A DNA stretch of 64,000 nucleotides from Hyposmocoma kahamanoa (GCF_003589595.1 NW_020653855.1:1079912-1143911); one strand, 5' to 3'; positions 50,601-59,922 are shown, counted from the stretch's first letter. Numbers and translations are program-made. Notes: generated by a model not told the origin, from the sequence alone.

Positions 50601-53600
50601 CATTTATTTGTAAGTCAATGCGCTTTTCGAAAATGTTCGTAATTTGAGTGTCATAATAAAATCGAATTCGATGTTAATATCTTAGAGGATGGAAAAAAAT
50701 AAGGTTAATATGAAGCAATAATAACATTTTCACAGATAAGAAATTTACCTTTATGCTGGTCGTAATTTGCGGTTTTTGAACACATTATAGAGTGTTTATG
50801 ATATGTGTGTAGATAAAATAAGTTAAACAACTAAACAATATAAAGGCCTTATTTATTAATAACATCTTTTAAAGATTCATTCAGTAATCTAAACCCAATA
50901 ATTATTATCAGTCATTATCATTGATTATTTTAGTTTTTTAGTAGCAGTAGAGCCTTCATGATCGCATGAAGGCTCTACTGCTTTACTGCTGTTTGCTGCT
51001 ACTACTGTTTGTTCCATGAGTTTTAACAAAACATAACTAGGTGACGAAATATTACAGATTTCTCATAGATGACGCTACTATTTGGTTTCTCAACGACTAA
51101 AAAGTCGTTGAGAAACCAAATACGTATCTTTATACGACGCAAGCACATAGAAAAATTCGTGAGGTCCGCTGGTTCGTTCCGTGGCTTAGTTAGTATGGCA
51201 TCTGCCACGGTATGCTAGACGACGTCGGTTCGAATCCGGCCGGATCGGAGGAATTTTTCCTGAGTGTTCGATCTTTGTATTAATAATCATAACAAACTAG
51301 TGGAGTAATTTCACATAAGTTGAATATAAAAAAGTAATTGAATGTCAATTCAATAAAAATTTTAAAACATGACAGATTCACCAACATTTCGCTCTGGACC
51401 TTTTGGAGGGAAAAGTGTCGTTTTTATTTTGAGTTTCAATTATTTTGTGAAATCTAGTTTAAAGTGGAATAGGATAGTGCTATTGTGCCTTAATCGAAGA
51501 TTAAAACGCGAAATTATACGAATCTCGAACTAAAATACCCGTATCGGCCCGTTTTAAGGAATCCCGAGTCAATCCAAGCACGCCGCCTCAATTTGCCTAT
51601 CCTCTTTGTGGCGGCCATATTTACATATTTACAGAAACCCTTACATTCTGCTAAGCGGAAAACTCGACACTGGCGAAATCTTAAAAAGAAGGAACCGCCA
51701 TTGAGTAAAACGAAGAAGAAGATGCACCAAAAAAAAATTTTAATCCATCTGACACATTTCAGCTTGTTATTTGGTAGTAAGGCAGTAAAGTTTAAACGTG
51801 CAAGCGTATTCTTCGACGACCCCAAACGCTTTCTTTTATCGCACAGAGTTATGCGATAATTAATAATATGCGATAATAATAAATCGATCTAATACGTTTA
51901 GATCGGTGTATTTAAATATGTTTGTATATGCACGAAACCAAAACGTGATTAATTAGTGACAGTCATGGAACTAAAGTTGTTGTTTATTTAGCAATTTTAG
52001 TAGCTGTAGAGCTCCTTGTGAAAGTGTTTCGGTTTTGCAGGGTAAGGGTGCTGGTGAAATCACAGGCACACGGGACTTGTCAACTTATGTCTCAGGGTGA
52101 CGGACACAGTGGCAGTGCCCCTCAGATCTTTGCGACTTAAAGCCCTGAATGGCACTGGAATTCGACTCATCCGTAGAACAAAGATGTATGTGCAAGACTA
52201 CTTGTTCTCAGGACATAGTACATTTCGTTCGTTCTTCTTCGCTGTGGATGTCAGATCGACCGTTGCTCAATTTTAAATTTCCGAAATGAAATAAGATATG
52301 TAAATTCTCAAAACACCTTTACGTAGGCCTTAGTTTGAATAAGAAAATTATTCTCGTAACCATTGACTTACAAATAAATGGACGACGGGTCTAATACAAA
52401 AACCACGAGAAAAATGTCCCAAGTCAACCTATTCGAAATTTAAATTGTAATGTCATCGCAGTATCGCGCTGTCAGTAGAACAAATGAAGACTAAAGCGGA
52501 GTTTGTAGCGCTCTGTATACGATTTTAGCGCCTTATAAGTGCGGACACTTTTTAGCGCGGACCCGACGTCCATATAATTGTAAGTCAATGCTCGTAACGC
52601 ACTTATTCTCTTTTCGCTATATAATCACATTGGACTCTGTTCTTCGGATAAGTCGAATTGTTATGGACAGGTGTGTAGTTTACCATTAGGCGCTCGACTT
52701 GTTCATCCCGTGACTTGATGTTATAAAAAGAAATTAAAAATCCTCACAAATAAAAAAATAACAAGGAATCTGGACGCACAATTTACCTAACTTATTATAT
52801 AAAATAATAAAACAGAAATACCACAGAAGTTGTAAGCCTCACTAAGGGCTGTATTCCAGAACTCTACTCAATGCTCAAGTCAGGATCTGAGTATGATTTC
52901 AAGCACTGGAAATACGACCCTATTGGCAAGGACTTGAGTATGATTTCGAGTGCTTTAAACCTTCTAGAATAGGGTTCTAGAATACGACCCTAAGAGTCAA
53001 AGAAGTGCTCATCAGTGCTCTCATTGCCGAAATCACACAAGCGATTAACACACAGCACCGCGCCCCGCGACGGAGCGCGAAGCTGCGTTTTTTTACGTTG
53101 TACTGAAGTACCTCAGTTTGTATGGAAAACACGCGCCGCCGAACACACTGACAACGCTTCTGTAATCAATTTGTGTGTATTCCAGTAATTGTCGTTCGGA
53201 TGTTTGCTAACAAATAATCAAAGGACTCAGTTGACATTCGTGTGTAGTTGAAAAATTAATCTTCATATTTCCTTAAATCCTTGTAATGAAGTTAAATGTT
53301 ATCTTCGGTGTCTTATTATTTGAGTAAACAAAAACAATCGACAGTATAACTGCAGCATCCTGAATGAGGTATGTATTATTAACCATTCTTGTCAAAAAAG
53401 GATCTCAGCTACATGTGCAATCACTACGGCAATCAACTACGAAGCGAGTACTTTGAGTGGCGCGGGGACGGCCCTACCGCTGCTCTCGCGCAGATTAAAC
53501 CGCGCGCATCTATTTGGTTTTTGTTTATTCAAATAAAAAGACACCGACGATATTGGATACATCCCATTTCACCAACCAGATCGATAAATGGATAATTTCA

Positions 53601-56600
53601 ACTTCATTACAAAGATTTAAGAAAACATGAAGTTAAATTTGGTCGATTTTCAATAGCAAATATGAATTTATCGACGTCGAGATCTATTGTAGAAAACTGA
53701 ACATGTCCTTAAGCTGAAAAATCTGCGCGGTAGTGTGGAGCGCAATGTGCCATACCCTGCTGTTCGCCGCGCCCCTCCACACGGTGTCAGTGTGTTCGAC
53801 GGAGCATTTTTTCCATACAAACTGAGATACTTCAGTACAATATTAAAAAACGCAGCTCCGCGCTCCGTCGCGGGGCGAGGAAGTGTTACATAAAATGTTC
53901 AAATTATTGCTTGCTCGCTACCTAAACTAGTTTAGCCTGTAATTAGTCAGGCCGGGGGTACAACCAAAAGTGATTCCAAGATAATTAGAGAGAACTCTTA
54001 GTGATAGCAAACTCCAGACAATCAATAAAGCCCAGTGCTATTTTTAAAATAGAACTAAAATAATAATGTGACAGCCCTACACCCTACAACCCACGGAACG
54101 TGATATTTATCTTATATATCATATATTTTTTTATTAAAATGATTTTTTTTTTGTAAATATACTCCGCTAGTTTGTTGTTATTATTCATACAAAGAACAAA
54201 CAAACATGAAAAATTATTTCGCTCCGGCTGGATCTGAACCAGCAACTTTCGCCAAACCGGGGCTACCGCTCTCGCAACTGAGCTACAGAACGAGTCAGAA
54301 GATAACGAATTTCTCTAGATGCTTGTTGCAGAGCTTTGGTTTTTGGTTTTAACGGTTTAGATATTGGAATCATTTTAAAACATCAAGTGGACATCAAGTT
54401 GTTTGAGCAAGTGTCTGCAGCTAAAAAGGCAGTTATTTTACGGATGCACTTCAAGAAAAGTTTTTTATTCTTTTAAAAACATTGCAACGGGTTCAGGTAG
54501 TGTAAATAATGCATCTATATAATGCGTAATGGACGGCAGTGTATCCAGCACTACCAACGTTCAAACGACAGTTTTCTGCGTAGATCAATGTCTGCAGGTT
54601 ATTATTCTTCAATTTGATTATTTTCATGTCTAAATATTGTGTGTGTCAGATTTAATTTTATTTATTTAGTGTCTGATTGTACTAACGTATTTGAATTTTG
54701 TTTTTATATATATTTTTTTAATTGTGGTGTTCTATGTTTATGACAGGCCACGGCAGCATATCAGCGTGAGCTATGTAATTAGCATAGTCCTTAAATGCTG
54801 AGTCATGGACCTTTATAGCATGCTTTTTATTTTTTTGCTTATTTGTTTTAACTTTCTTTCTATTATTAGTATTTCCTATTTTTTCTATTGTTTTTTTGTA
54901 TTTATGAACGAATTATTTAGTTTTCGAGCACACACTCGACATAGCCCCGCACTAGGGAAACCCTGTGTCGCGGGTGCCATGGACACACAAATAGACAATT
55001 ACAAATTACACCCAAACTCACGAGACAAATAAATGTAGGCCATACAAATATTTCTCCCGGCCCGGGAATCGAACCTGGGACCTCTGCATGGCAGTCCGGC
55101 ATGGTAACCGTTCGGCCACGGAGGCAGTTATAATGTACTTTCGAAGTGAAATAAATACGACTTTATTTTTTTATTTTATCTAAAATAACCTATTATATAG
55201 TAAGTAGGTGATAGTTAATGTGTTCTAATATAATAAGTAAAAGGGAAATTTTAGAAAAGAACAGAAGTACCTACGTGAAGTGAAATCAGTACTATAAACC
55301 ACACAGATTTTTAAATTGAAAGTAGATTTTGATACAATTGTGTGTGGTGGATGGTCCTGGTATTTATGGAGCTCCAGACTCCACAGTACTCACCGAGCAA
55401 ACAATAATTCTCGCCCATCTCCTCGGTAGAAACATACGCCTTCGATCGGATTACAGTGTAAATACCGCCAACTGAAACAAAAAAACATTATGAATATATA
55501 TCACTAGCAGTAGGGCTTCTTGTGAATAAGTTCGTCCAGGGATGTATTGCTACCTTACCTATTTCTATCGCCAAACTGTACACAGCCACAGGCAACTTGT
55601 CAACTTACGTCCGTATATGTGGGGTAAAGGGGCAGATACTCGTATACAAACCATATTTGTGTTGCAAAAACGAGCGATTCGGTCTGTGTACCGTGTGCAC
55701 CGTTTAGGTTCTCGGGTTTCTCTCAGAGAAAAGTTTAAGGGGACTGGTATCATGACTGTGATATCACAGTACAGTTACTCAAATATTTTGTATGTATTAA
55801 ACGCAAAACTAAGTCCAAACTCATAGTACCGCGATTCCGTTTAACTAAGGTAAACGATTCTTTTATGGGGTACTGTATACGTTTTTACAATAAGATTCCG
55901 AAGAATATATTAAGATTGTGATTTCCTAAGTTGAAAACTTACATTAAAAGTATTTTCATTGAAAAGTCAAGTTTTAGATAAAGAAGTATGGAAAGACAAC
56001 AAGAGTCTAGATTCCACACAATTATGTTCCAAAGTGTATTCTGTAGCATTTAAGAGCAATCCCTAGAGTTTCTTGCTCGTTCTTCTCAGGGAGGTCAGTG
56101 TAGTGAACGAGCAGTAGCTTGAAAAATGACGTTTTTAAGTGTAAAAAGTTTACCTATGGAATGAATGATTATTTGGCTTTGACCTCTCAAGGTGACAAAC
56201 GCAGTAACGTTGCCCCTCAGATCTTTGCGATGTGGCAGTGCAATGGTTATGGACAGACGCGTCGCTTACCACCAGGCGCACGACTTGTACGTCTCGTCAT
56301 AAAAAAGTAAGTTTAGTTCGCATTGCGTCTGACACGGTTTGCTGGGAGACGTTGGTTCGAATCCAACCGGATCGAAATATTTTTTTTCTAAGTATTCGTT
56401 TTTTTAATAATTATAACAAACTAGTTGAGTAATTTCACACTTTTTTTATAATTACGCACACACTCAACATAGCCCCGCACTAAGGAAACCCTATGTCGTG
56501 GGTGTCATGGACACACACATAGACAACCACAAATTACACCCAAACTCAGGAGAGGAATAAATACAGGCCATACAAATGTTTCTCCCGGCATGGTAACCGT

Positions 56601-59600
56601 TCGGCCACGGAGGCAGTTAATTATTGAATATCGTCTACTTAAAGGTAAAACTACATAAGTGACAAAATTTCATAGCCGTAGTAAAAAAAATCAGAATCTT
56701 TCTGGAGGTAAAACTCAATAATAAAAAATAAGTAACTTTTAATTATTAATACAAAGATTTGGTATTTCAACGACTTTTTAGTCGTAGCTCTATCTATGAG
56801 AAATCTATGAAAGATTTATCACTCAGTTAGTACCTTTACAGCTACCAGTCCTGGCGAGATGACGCTATTCACTGCTACGACTAACGCAAAGACACGACGC
56901 ACGCACATAGAAAACTTCGTGAGGTCCGGTGGTTCGTTCCGTGGCTTAGTTAGTATAGCGTCTGACACGGTATGCAAGAAGACATCGGTTCGAATCCGAC
57001 CGGATCGCTGAAATTTTTTCTGAGTGTTCAATCTTTGTATTAATAATTATAACAAACTAGTGGAGTAATTTCACAAAAAATAATTGAATACAAATACAAT
57101 AAAAATTTAAATAACTTTTATTAGAAAAAAAAAGCTATATATTTTTTAATTTTACCAGCACAAACGTGTAATTTAGAAGCTTTTTGTGAAAAACATCGAT
57201 TAATGTGGTTTTATTTTTAAGGACTGTTATCATGGTGGTATCATCTTGACATTACGAGTTGTTTAATTGTTTTTAAAATAGCATATGGTTTATCGAGTTC
57301 TTATAGCGATTGTTACAAATAGCAAATGATACTATTTTTCCAGATTTACGATTTAAGAAATATTTATTTTCTCATAAGAATTATTACAAAATTCACTTAC
57401 ATGAGAAATTTCACATTCATATTAGCCAAAAATTCGGGCTTTATAGCGTATCCATCACAAACACTTAGCTTATTTTGTAATGTAACTCACTTATAAATTA
57501 CAAAGACACAAATTAGTAACAAAAACAAAAATTAAATTAAATTCACTAAGACTGCAATTTTGTATACTATCATATAGAAGGTAGTGTGATGATCAATTCT
57601 AATTTTTAAAATGTAGGGTAGAAATTTATTGTTTCCAAACTTAACAGATATATCACTGAGTGCATCTGGAAGCGACATTGATGTTTTTTGTTGTTTGAAG
57701 TATGTTATTATATTTATTTCGTGTTATGATCAAATTTTAAAATTTTGTTTATTACTAGCTGCTACCTGCGACTTCCTTCAACTTTTTAATATTGTATAAT
57801 TATAGTAAAAATAATGGTTGTATTTTATATTACGTCTTATTTTTATAGTAAGTTATGGTTATAGCAGGTTATATTTTTGAGCAATGTTTTTAATTTAGGT
57901 TTAGTGGTTTTTACTTTGGTTAAATAGTTTTCAGTTGTTATAGTCTTTTATTTATTTTAGATTGATGAATGAAAATTATGGGTTATATAGTGATGTAGAA
58001 GTTTTTTAAAGGTGAACATTGATTTAGCTTGTTTTATACCCTTTGGTAGTTTATTATATAATTGCGCACCTTCGTACATAATGTTAATAATTTAAATCGC
58101 GTATACTTGTTTTTTCACACAAACCAACATTTCGAGCCCTTTACAGGTAGGCCCTTTAAACGTTGTTTTGTCACTTTCGGTAGATTATTGCATATTTTTG
58201 ACGCCATTACAAAAATATTTCTCGTCTGTTCCTTGAGTTTGATTTGTTGGTACTTGACATAAGGTCGATTTTTCTTTGTAATGCGCTACGATGCTTCTAA
58301 AGCTAGCCCAAGGTAATTCGGTAAAGTAACACTAGAAGGGTTTATTGTGTTTGCTTAAGACAGAGTGACTTCGTATTGCAGTGGAGACAGGTTCTTCAGG
58401 TTTTCTTTGTTGTAAATTATGTTGTGATCTGAACGCTGCACATCCAATTTCAATTTAGTCTTATTAACTGTTTTTTTATATTCTGAATTTAACTTTGCAT
58501 TTCTATAGACTTCAAATTTTATTGAGAATGATGGCGACACAATGCAAAATATTCGATTTTGAATAATGAGCTATTTATTAAAGTTCTTAAAATAGTGATA
58601 ACTTTAATGTCTTATTCAATAAAGATTTTTGAAAGTGGTTTTCAGCTACAACTGTGTGTAACCCACATAGTTTTAGAAGTATTATACTAGCTTTACCTAC
58701 AATAAAATAAAAGGTATTTTTGACTTCTCTGTTTGCTCTAATAATCTCAGTACAAAGTAATAAAAAAACCGACCTCAAAAGTCATCCCCTAGTTTGCCAC
58801 CTTTAGAGGTGGAATATTTTCTTAAAATTAAAATGGGACCACTGCTGAGGTAGCCTCTTTCCAATAAAAACAGAATCATAGGTACAAAAAAACATACAGT
58901 CCAAGTCGAATTCAGAACTTCCTCCTTTTTGAAGCCGGTTCAAAATACGTCATTATAGGTATATGTAGCGGGAGTAAAGTGCATCCTTCAATCGCTAGAC
59001 ATTAAAACCTAATTTTTTAACTTATTTCGAGTGAACAAACTCAAACAGCCAGTAATATGCTCGGTTTTAGTTCTGTGCCGTTTCCGCAAAGACGGTGGCG
59101 CCGCGCGCTAGTATTTTCCCGCGTTAGTGCGTTTGTTGTACTAAAGAGCGAAAACGATTGAATTTGTTTTTTTTCTACTAGAGACTAAAAGCCAATACAA
59201 ACCATCGAGGCGCTGAAATCACAAATTAGAAAGCTGAAATAGTACAGCGCCAACAACTGACCTGTGTGTACGTCTCCGTACATTCCAAAAATATTCTGCA
59301 TTTATTGTAATATTAAAGATTTCTGAAGAAGAAATTAAAGAATATCTCTAACAATGGGGGTTGGTTCCATTCGGCGGTGTGAGAAAAACAGCAAAACATT
59401 TAATTACAAAACAAACGGAATCACATTTCATTGGTAATTAAATATTAAATATGTAATTTTTCAATTTCTGTCCATTGTAGCAAAGCTCAAGTTAAACGGG
59501 TCGATTTGAAGTGTCAAGCAAATTAAGTGACATTTCGTATCTATTTCCGAATAATATACTTGATGATACAAACCCTTGTAATAATAGACACCACCACCAT

Positions 59601-59922
59601 CTCGGGTATGTACTGGCTCATCCCGGGATAAAAAATATACTATTGAGAATTACATGCAGTGTCATTCCTTATAATTTTTTTATGTAAATTACATTTCTAA
59701 TTATGCAATATTAGGAGTCATAAAAACAAATTACGAGTATATCATCAAAAATGAATACTTTATGTATGTAACCAATACCATACCTTTATTAGCAGCCTCC
59801 CAAGCAGTCTCGAAGGTCCATCTATTCTCATCACTGGCAGCTTGACCTTTGTCCATGAAGGACAGTAGGTCGTGGGTGGATTCCGCCCGGTAGAACCGGC
59901 GGGATGAGCGGTCGCGGGACAT
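26587..59922 (-). CDS. GlyS: Glycogen synthase (UDP-glucose:glycogen glucosyltransferase), 17 coding exons, whole gene
   Basis: This cytosolic enzyme transfers glucose from UDP-glucose to the growing alpha-1,4 end of glycogen. The joined exons give 691 residues (2076 nt with stop), normal for an insect GT3 enzyme, and align end to end with the animal family. Motifs include [12 protein letters not shown] at the start, ANKVGGIYTV for the N-terminal Rossmann domain, [65 protein letters not shown] and EPWGYTPAE with the catalytic Glu pair at about 522 and 530. [14 protein letters not shown] at 591-604 is the arginine helix that binds glucose-6-phosphate. The tail has Ser651, Ser655 and Ser659 at the spacing of GSK3 sites 3a-3c, and an acidic casein kinase 2 site near Ser670. 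Start: first Met of the conserved N-terminus, six bases inside the exon. All junctions are GT-AG with matching phase. The gene converges on the acidic protein gene. Confidence 0.98.
27019..27922. mobile_element. GGGCGCCTTCA TIR element
   Basis: GGGCGCCTTCAAATTAGA at the left matches the complement of CTAGTATGAAGGCGCCC at the right with two differences, and further matching words follow (GAAACGC). About 900 bp, no transposase, no certain target duplication. In the last GlyS intron. Confidence 0.6.
29621..29934 (-). CDS. Candidate alternative last exon of GlyS
   Basis: This ORF lies in the last GlyS intron on the same strand. An AG at 29936-29935 follows a pyrimidine-containing stretch, with a CTGAC branch-point match about 44 bases upstream. 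Splicing exon 16 to it is in frame and gives 104 new residues ([15 protein letters not shown] and on) then TAA; the protein would be about 763 residues. Its charged, hydrophilic peptide ([37 protein letters not shown]) differs from the Phe/Ile/Tyr-rich translations of nearby random AT-rich DNA. AATAAA on this strand occurs near 29371. The ORF has no ATG at its start, so an independent gene is less likely. It could also be chance. Confidence 0.45.
30881..31013 (-). CDS. GlyS: GlyS coding exon 16 (start of phosphorylation tail)
   Basis: 133 nt, phase 0 to phase 1, donor GTAAGT. Encodes [16 protein letters not shown] and then [13 protein letters not shown], which has serines at the four-residue spacing of GSK3 target sites. 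Confidence 0.96.
31738..32220. mobile_element. CATCGAGTATATAACC MITE, complete copy
   Basis: Inverted ends CATCGAGTATATAACCAGAA and TTCTGGTTACATACTCGATG are about 33 bp with one mismatch. Flanks GTAGGAGT and GTAGCAGT match at 7 of 8 positions, and the right flank is the start of an AGAGCTCC repeat, so it probably inserted there. Other copies: 43583-44045 (nearly complete), 63198-63640 (right end lost), 59205-59570 (left end lost), 40831-41090 (inverted, partial). Confidence 0.82.
32864..32945 (-). CDS. GlyS: GlyS coding exon 15 (allosteric arginine helix)
   Basis: 82 nt, completes a Lys codon and ends in phase 0 at GTAAGT. Encodes [20 protein letters not shown]. Its arginines (about 591, 592, 594, 598, 600, 603) correspond to the known glucose-6-phosphate and phosphate-sensing cluster. 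Confidence 0.97.
33570..33910. repeat. ACGACA-rich repeat, copy 2
   Basis: In GlyS intron 14, inverted relative to copy 1. Dense ACGACA/TGTCGT words, for example GTCACGACAGATAGTCGTGA. Confidence 0.6.
34034..34317. mobile_element. GCATATCGACTGTG hairpin MITE
   Basis: GCATATCGACTGTGAACTGG and its complement end a 284-bp foldback that is nearly symmetrical along its whole length (AAACTACGTATTTTTATTTA at the tip). In GlyS intron 14, about 200 bases from exon 14. Confidence 0.85.
34514..34643 (-). CDS. GlyS: GlyS coding exon 14
   Basis: 130 nt, phase 1 to phase 2, donor GTTAGT. Encodes [20 protein letters not shown] and DRRYISLE. Confidence 0.96.
34757..35195 (+). pseudogene. Jockey-like LINE 3' fragment
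   Basis: Translates as [20 protein letters not shown] and [20 protein letters not shown], the C-terminal tail of a jockey-type reverse transcriptase, then a 3' UTR with TAGAGTTTCTTGCTCGTTCT. Same family at 41115-41925 and 62085-62456 (- strand), 55600-56180 (+), and a 3' piece at 60985-61110. Confidence 0.85.
35911..36110 (+). repeat. tRNA-like SINE, fourth type
   Basis: GCCTCCGTGGTCGAGTGGCT (box A) and AGAGGTTCCGGGTCAGTGT (degenerate box B), then TTGTTTCGGGTCTAGGTGTT. In GlyS intron 13. Confidence 0.6.
36199..36380. repeat. Inverted pair of SINE family 1 tails
   Basis: ATACAAAGATCGAACACTCAG on the left and CTGAGTGTTCGATCTTTGTA on the right, with matching TTATAATTATTAATAC and ACTAGTTTGT flanks, form a hairpin with about 80-bp arms in GlyS intron 13. 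Confidence 0.8.
36400..36690 (+). repeat. tRNA-derived SINE, family 1
   Basis: Box A region CCGTGGCTTAGTTGGTATAG and box B CGGTTCGAATCCGACC, then TTTCTGAGTGTTCGATCTTT and TTAATAATTA. A conserved leader (CGCCAGGACTGGTAGCTG, ATTTCTCATAGATGGCGCTA) precedes it in the fuller copies. Other + copies: 42125-42215 (part), 49420-49600, 51040-51370, 56325-56440, 56885-57110. On the - strand: 40180-40475 and 40540-40660. Confidence 0.85.
37040..37214 (-). CDS. GlyS: GlyS coding exon 13 (catalytic Glu pair)
   Basis: 175 nt, phase 0 to phase 1, donor GTCAGT. Encodes [30 protein letters not shown] and [11 protein letters not shown]. The E-x7-E pair of retaining GT3 enzymes falls at about residues 522 and 530. 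Confidence 0.98.
37812..37889 (-). CDS. GlyS: GlyS coding exon 12
   Basis: 78 nt, phase 0 at both ends, donor GTAAGT. Encodes [20 protein letters not shown] and NDQVK. Confidence 0.96.
38370..38484 (-). CDS. GlyS: GlyS coding exon 11
   Basis: 115 nt, phase 2 to phase 0, donor GTAAGT. Two AG dinucleotides overlap at the acceptor; only the upstream one keeps the frame and gives [11 protein letters not shown]. Encodes [20 protein letters not shown]. Confidence 0.95.
38854..39020 (-). CDS. GlyS: GlyS coding exon 10
   Basis: 167 nt, phase 0 to phase 2, donor GTTAGT. Encodes [20 protein letters not shown], a glycogen synthase signature, and the following helical insert. Confidence 0.96.
39909..40029 (-). 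CDS. GlyS: GlyS coding exon 9
   Basis: 121 nt, completes a Gly codon and ends in phase 0 at GTAAAA. Encodes [20 protein letters not shown] and [15 protein letters not shown], the start of the C-terminal nucleotide-sugar domain. Confidence 0.97.
41115..41925 (-). pseudogene. Jockey-like LINE fragment with FADD motif
   Basis: On the - strand [14 protein letters not shown] (reverse transcriptase catalytic motif) is followed by [30 protein letters not shown] and [20 protein letters not shown]. 5' truncated and frame-broken. In GlyS intron 8. Confidence 0.87.
42279..42432 (-). CDS. GlyS: GlyS coding exon 8
   Basis: 154 nt, phase 1 to phase 2, donor GTAAGT. Encodes [20 protein letters not shown] through FVRGHFY, including the conserved [10 protein letters not shown]. 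Confidence 0.97.
43583..44045. mobile_element. CATCGAGTATATAACC MITE, second near-complete copy
   Basis: Ends ATCAAGTATATAACCAGAAA and TTCTAGTTATATACTCGACG. Interior words CAGCGCCAACAACTGA and GGTGTGGGAAAAACAGCAAA are shared with the other copies. In GlyS intron 7. Confidence 0.8.
44267..44375 (-). CDS. GlyS: GlyS coding exon 7
   Basis: 109 nt, phase 0 to phase 1, donor GTACGT. Encodes [20 protein letters not shown] through VSDIT. Confidence 0.97.
44966..45068 (-). CDS. GlyS: GlyS coding exon 6
   Basis: 103 nt, completes an Arg codon across the junction and ends in phase 0 at GTAGGT. Encodes [20 protein letters not shown] and on, one of the most conserved parts of the enzyme. Confidence 0.97.
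45120..46500. other. Unassigned part of GlyS intron 5
   Basis: Somewhat less AT-rich than its surroundings. A - strand frame at 46201-46383 includes [15 protein letters not shown], loosely like a LINE domain. CACTGAACCATGATTACAAC-type sequence and short direct repeats around 45340-45760 suggest old transposon DNA, but I cannot assign it. Confidence 0.35.
47246..47340 (-). CDS. GlyS: GlyS coding exon 5
   Basis: 95 nt, enters phase 0 and leaves phase 2 at GTATAC. Encodes the [14 protein letters not shown] motif near the donor-sugar site. Confidence 0.96.
47475..47943. mobile_element. TIR element with an assembly gap as its interior
   Basis: GGGGTTAAAGTATGAAATTG (23 bp with CCG) at 47475-47497 is matched exactly by its complement at 47921-47943. 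The interior is mostly the N run. TA-rich flanks suggest a Tc1/mariner-type element, but this cannot be confirmed without the missing bases. Confidence 0.7.
47510..47909. other. Assembly gap (400 N)
   Basis: Exactly 400 N, probably a placeholder or estimated length. It lies in GlyS intron 4; exons 4 and 5 join in phase across it, so no coding sequence needs to be missing. Confidence 0.99.
48285..48790 (+). pseudogene. LINE 3' fragment, second jockey-like subfamily
   Basis: Translates as [20 protein letters not shown] and [19 protein letters not shown], then a 3' end with AGAGTTTCTTGCTCATTCTT. Closest to 12870-13345. In GlyS intron 4. Confidence 0.82.
49066..49257 (-). CDS. GlyS: GlyS coding exon 4
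   Basis: 192 nt, phase 0 at both ends, acceptor TTACAG, donor GTAAGT. Encodes [20 protein letters not shown] through [11 protein letters not shown] and the [10 protein letters not shown] motif conserved in glycogen synthases. Confidence 0.96.
49834..49940 (-). CDS. GlyS: GlyS coding exon 3
   Basis: 107 nt; enters in phase 1 and leaves in phase 0 at GTGATT. Encodes [20 protein letters not shown] and on to HQGYK. The length of its junction with the next exon matches the animal family exactly. Confidence 0.95.
49990..50835 (+). repeat. GCATTAAAA repeat, copy interrupted by a MITE
   Basis: Begins GGCATTAAAATACGAGTG and ends near GTGTGTAGATAAAATAAG. The CATTGACTTAC MITE at 50393-50620 splits it. 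In intron 2 of GlyS. Confidence 0.6.
50393..50620. mobile_element. CATTGACTTAC MITE, copy 2
   Basis: 228 bp in the same orientation as copy 1 but lacking about 57 bp of its interior. Flanks CGTTTTTC and CGCTTTTC match at 7 of 8 positions. It is inserted inside the GCATTAAAA repeat at 49990-50835. Confidence 0.85.
52163..52655. mobile_element. CGACTCAT MITE interrupted by a younger MITE
   Basis: Ends CGACTCATCCGTAGAACA and TGTTCTTCGGATAAGTCG are inverted repeats, with AATT on both outer sides. Removing the nested MITE and one duplication (238 bp) leaves 255 bp, close to the solo copy of 256 bp. It is itself inserted into an AGAGCTCCTTGTGAAAGAG repeat, whose body resumes at 52656. Confidence 0.82.
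52361..52590. mobile_element. CATTGACTTAC MITE, copy 3 (nested)
   Basis: 230 bp, reverse orientation to copies 1 and 2, flanked by a perfect 8-bp duplication CTCGTAAC. It is inserted into the CGACTCAT MITE at 52163-52655. Confidence 0.88.
52846..52990. mobile_element. Harbinger-like MITE, second copy
   Basis: Same family as 8213-8377, ends GGGCTGTATTCCAGAACTC and CTAGAATACGACCC, TAA duplicated on both sides. A related sequence at about 39118-39290 has the same flanks with no insert (ACTAAGAGTCAAAG), an empty site. Confidence 0.85.
53061..53877. mobile_element. CGCCCCGCGACGG foldback element
   Basis: Ends CGCCCCGCGACGGAGCGCG and CGCTCCGTCGCGGGGCG begin inverted repeats of about 90 bp (GTACTGAAGTACCTCAGTTT and complement). 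A second inner inverted pair (CGGTGTCTTATTATTTGAGT near 53309) makes most of the 817 bp foldable. In GlyS intron 2. No transposase. Confidence 0.78.
54165..54310 (-). repeat. tRNA-like SINE, third type
   Basis: On the - strand CTGTAGCTCAGTTGCGAGAG (box A-like) and GCTGGTTCAGATCCAGCC (box B-like) sit at tRNA spacing. No intact acceptor stem, so a SINE head is more likely than a tRNA gene. A related but distinct head lies at 30660-30760, also on the - strand (CATAGCTCAGTTGGGAGAGC). Confidence 0.6.
55394..55471 (-). CDS. GlyS: GlyS coding exon 2
   Basis: 78 nt, phase 1 at both ends, acceptor TTTCAG, donor GTGAGT. Encodes [18 protein letters not shown] and on, the first strand and loop of the GT3 Rossmann fold. 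Confidence 0.96.
55600..56180 (+). pseudogene. Jockey-like LINE fragment
   Basis: [16 protein letters not shown] at the start, then frame changes through the [19 protein letters not shown] region and the family 3' UTR. In GlyS intron 1. Confidence 0.85.
56750..57110 (+). repeat. SINE family 1 copy with inverted leader
   Basis: The leader at 56756-56877 (ACGACTTTTTAGTCGTAGC, CTACCAGTCCTGGCG) is inverted relative to the tRNA head and tail that follow at 56885-57060. Elsewhere both parts have one orientation. Confidence 0.7.

Noticed and set aside
51023..51208. Short ORF resembling 56819-57031
   Set aside because: Both are translations of SINE family 1.
51514..51859. Overlapping ORFs of 88-103 codons on opposite strands in GlyS intron 2
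   Set aside because: No family resemblance, no splice sites that fit GlyS, and both strands equally open. Left unannotated.
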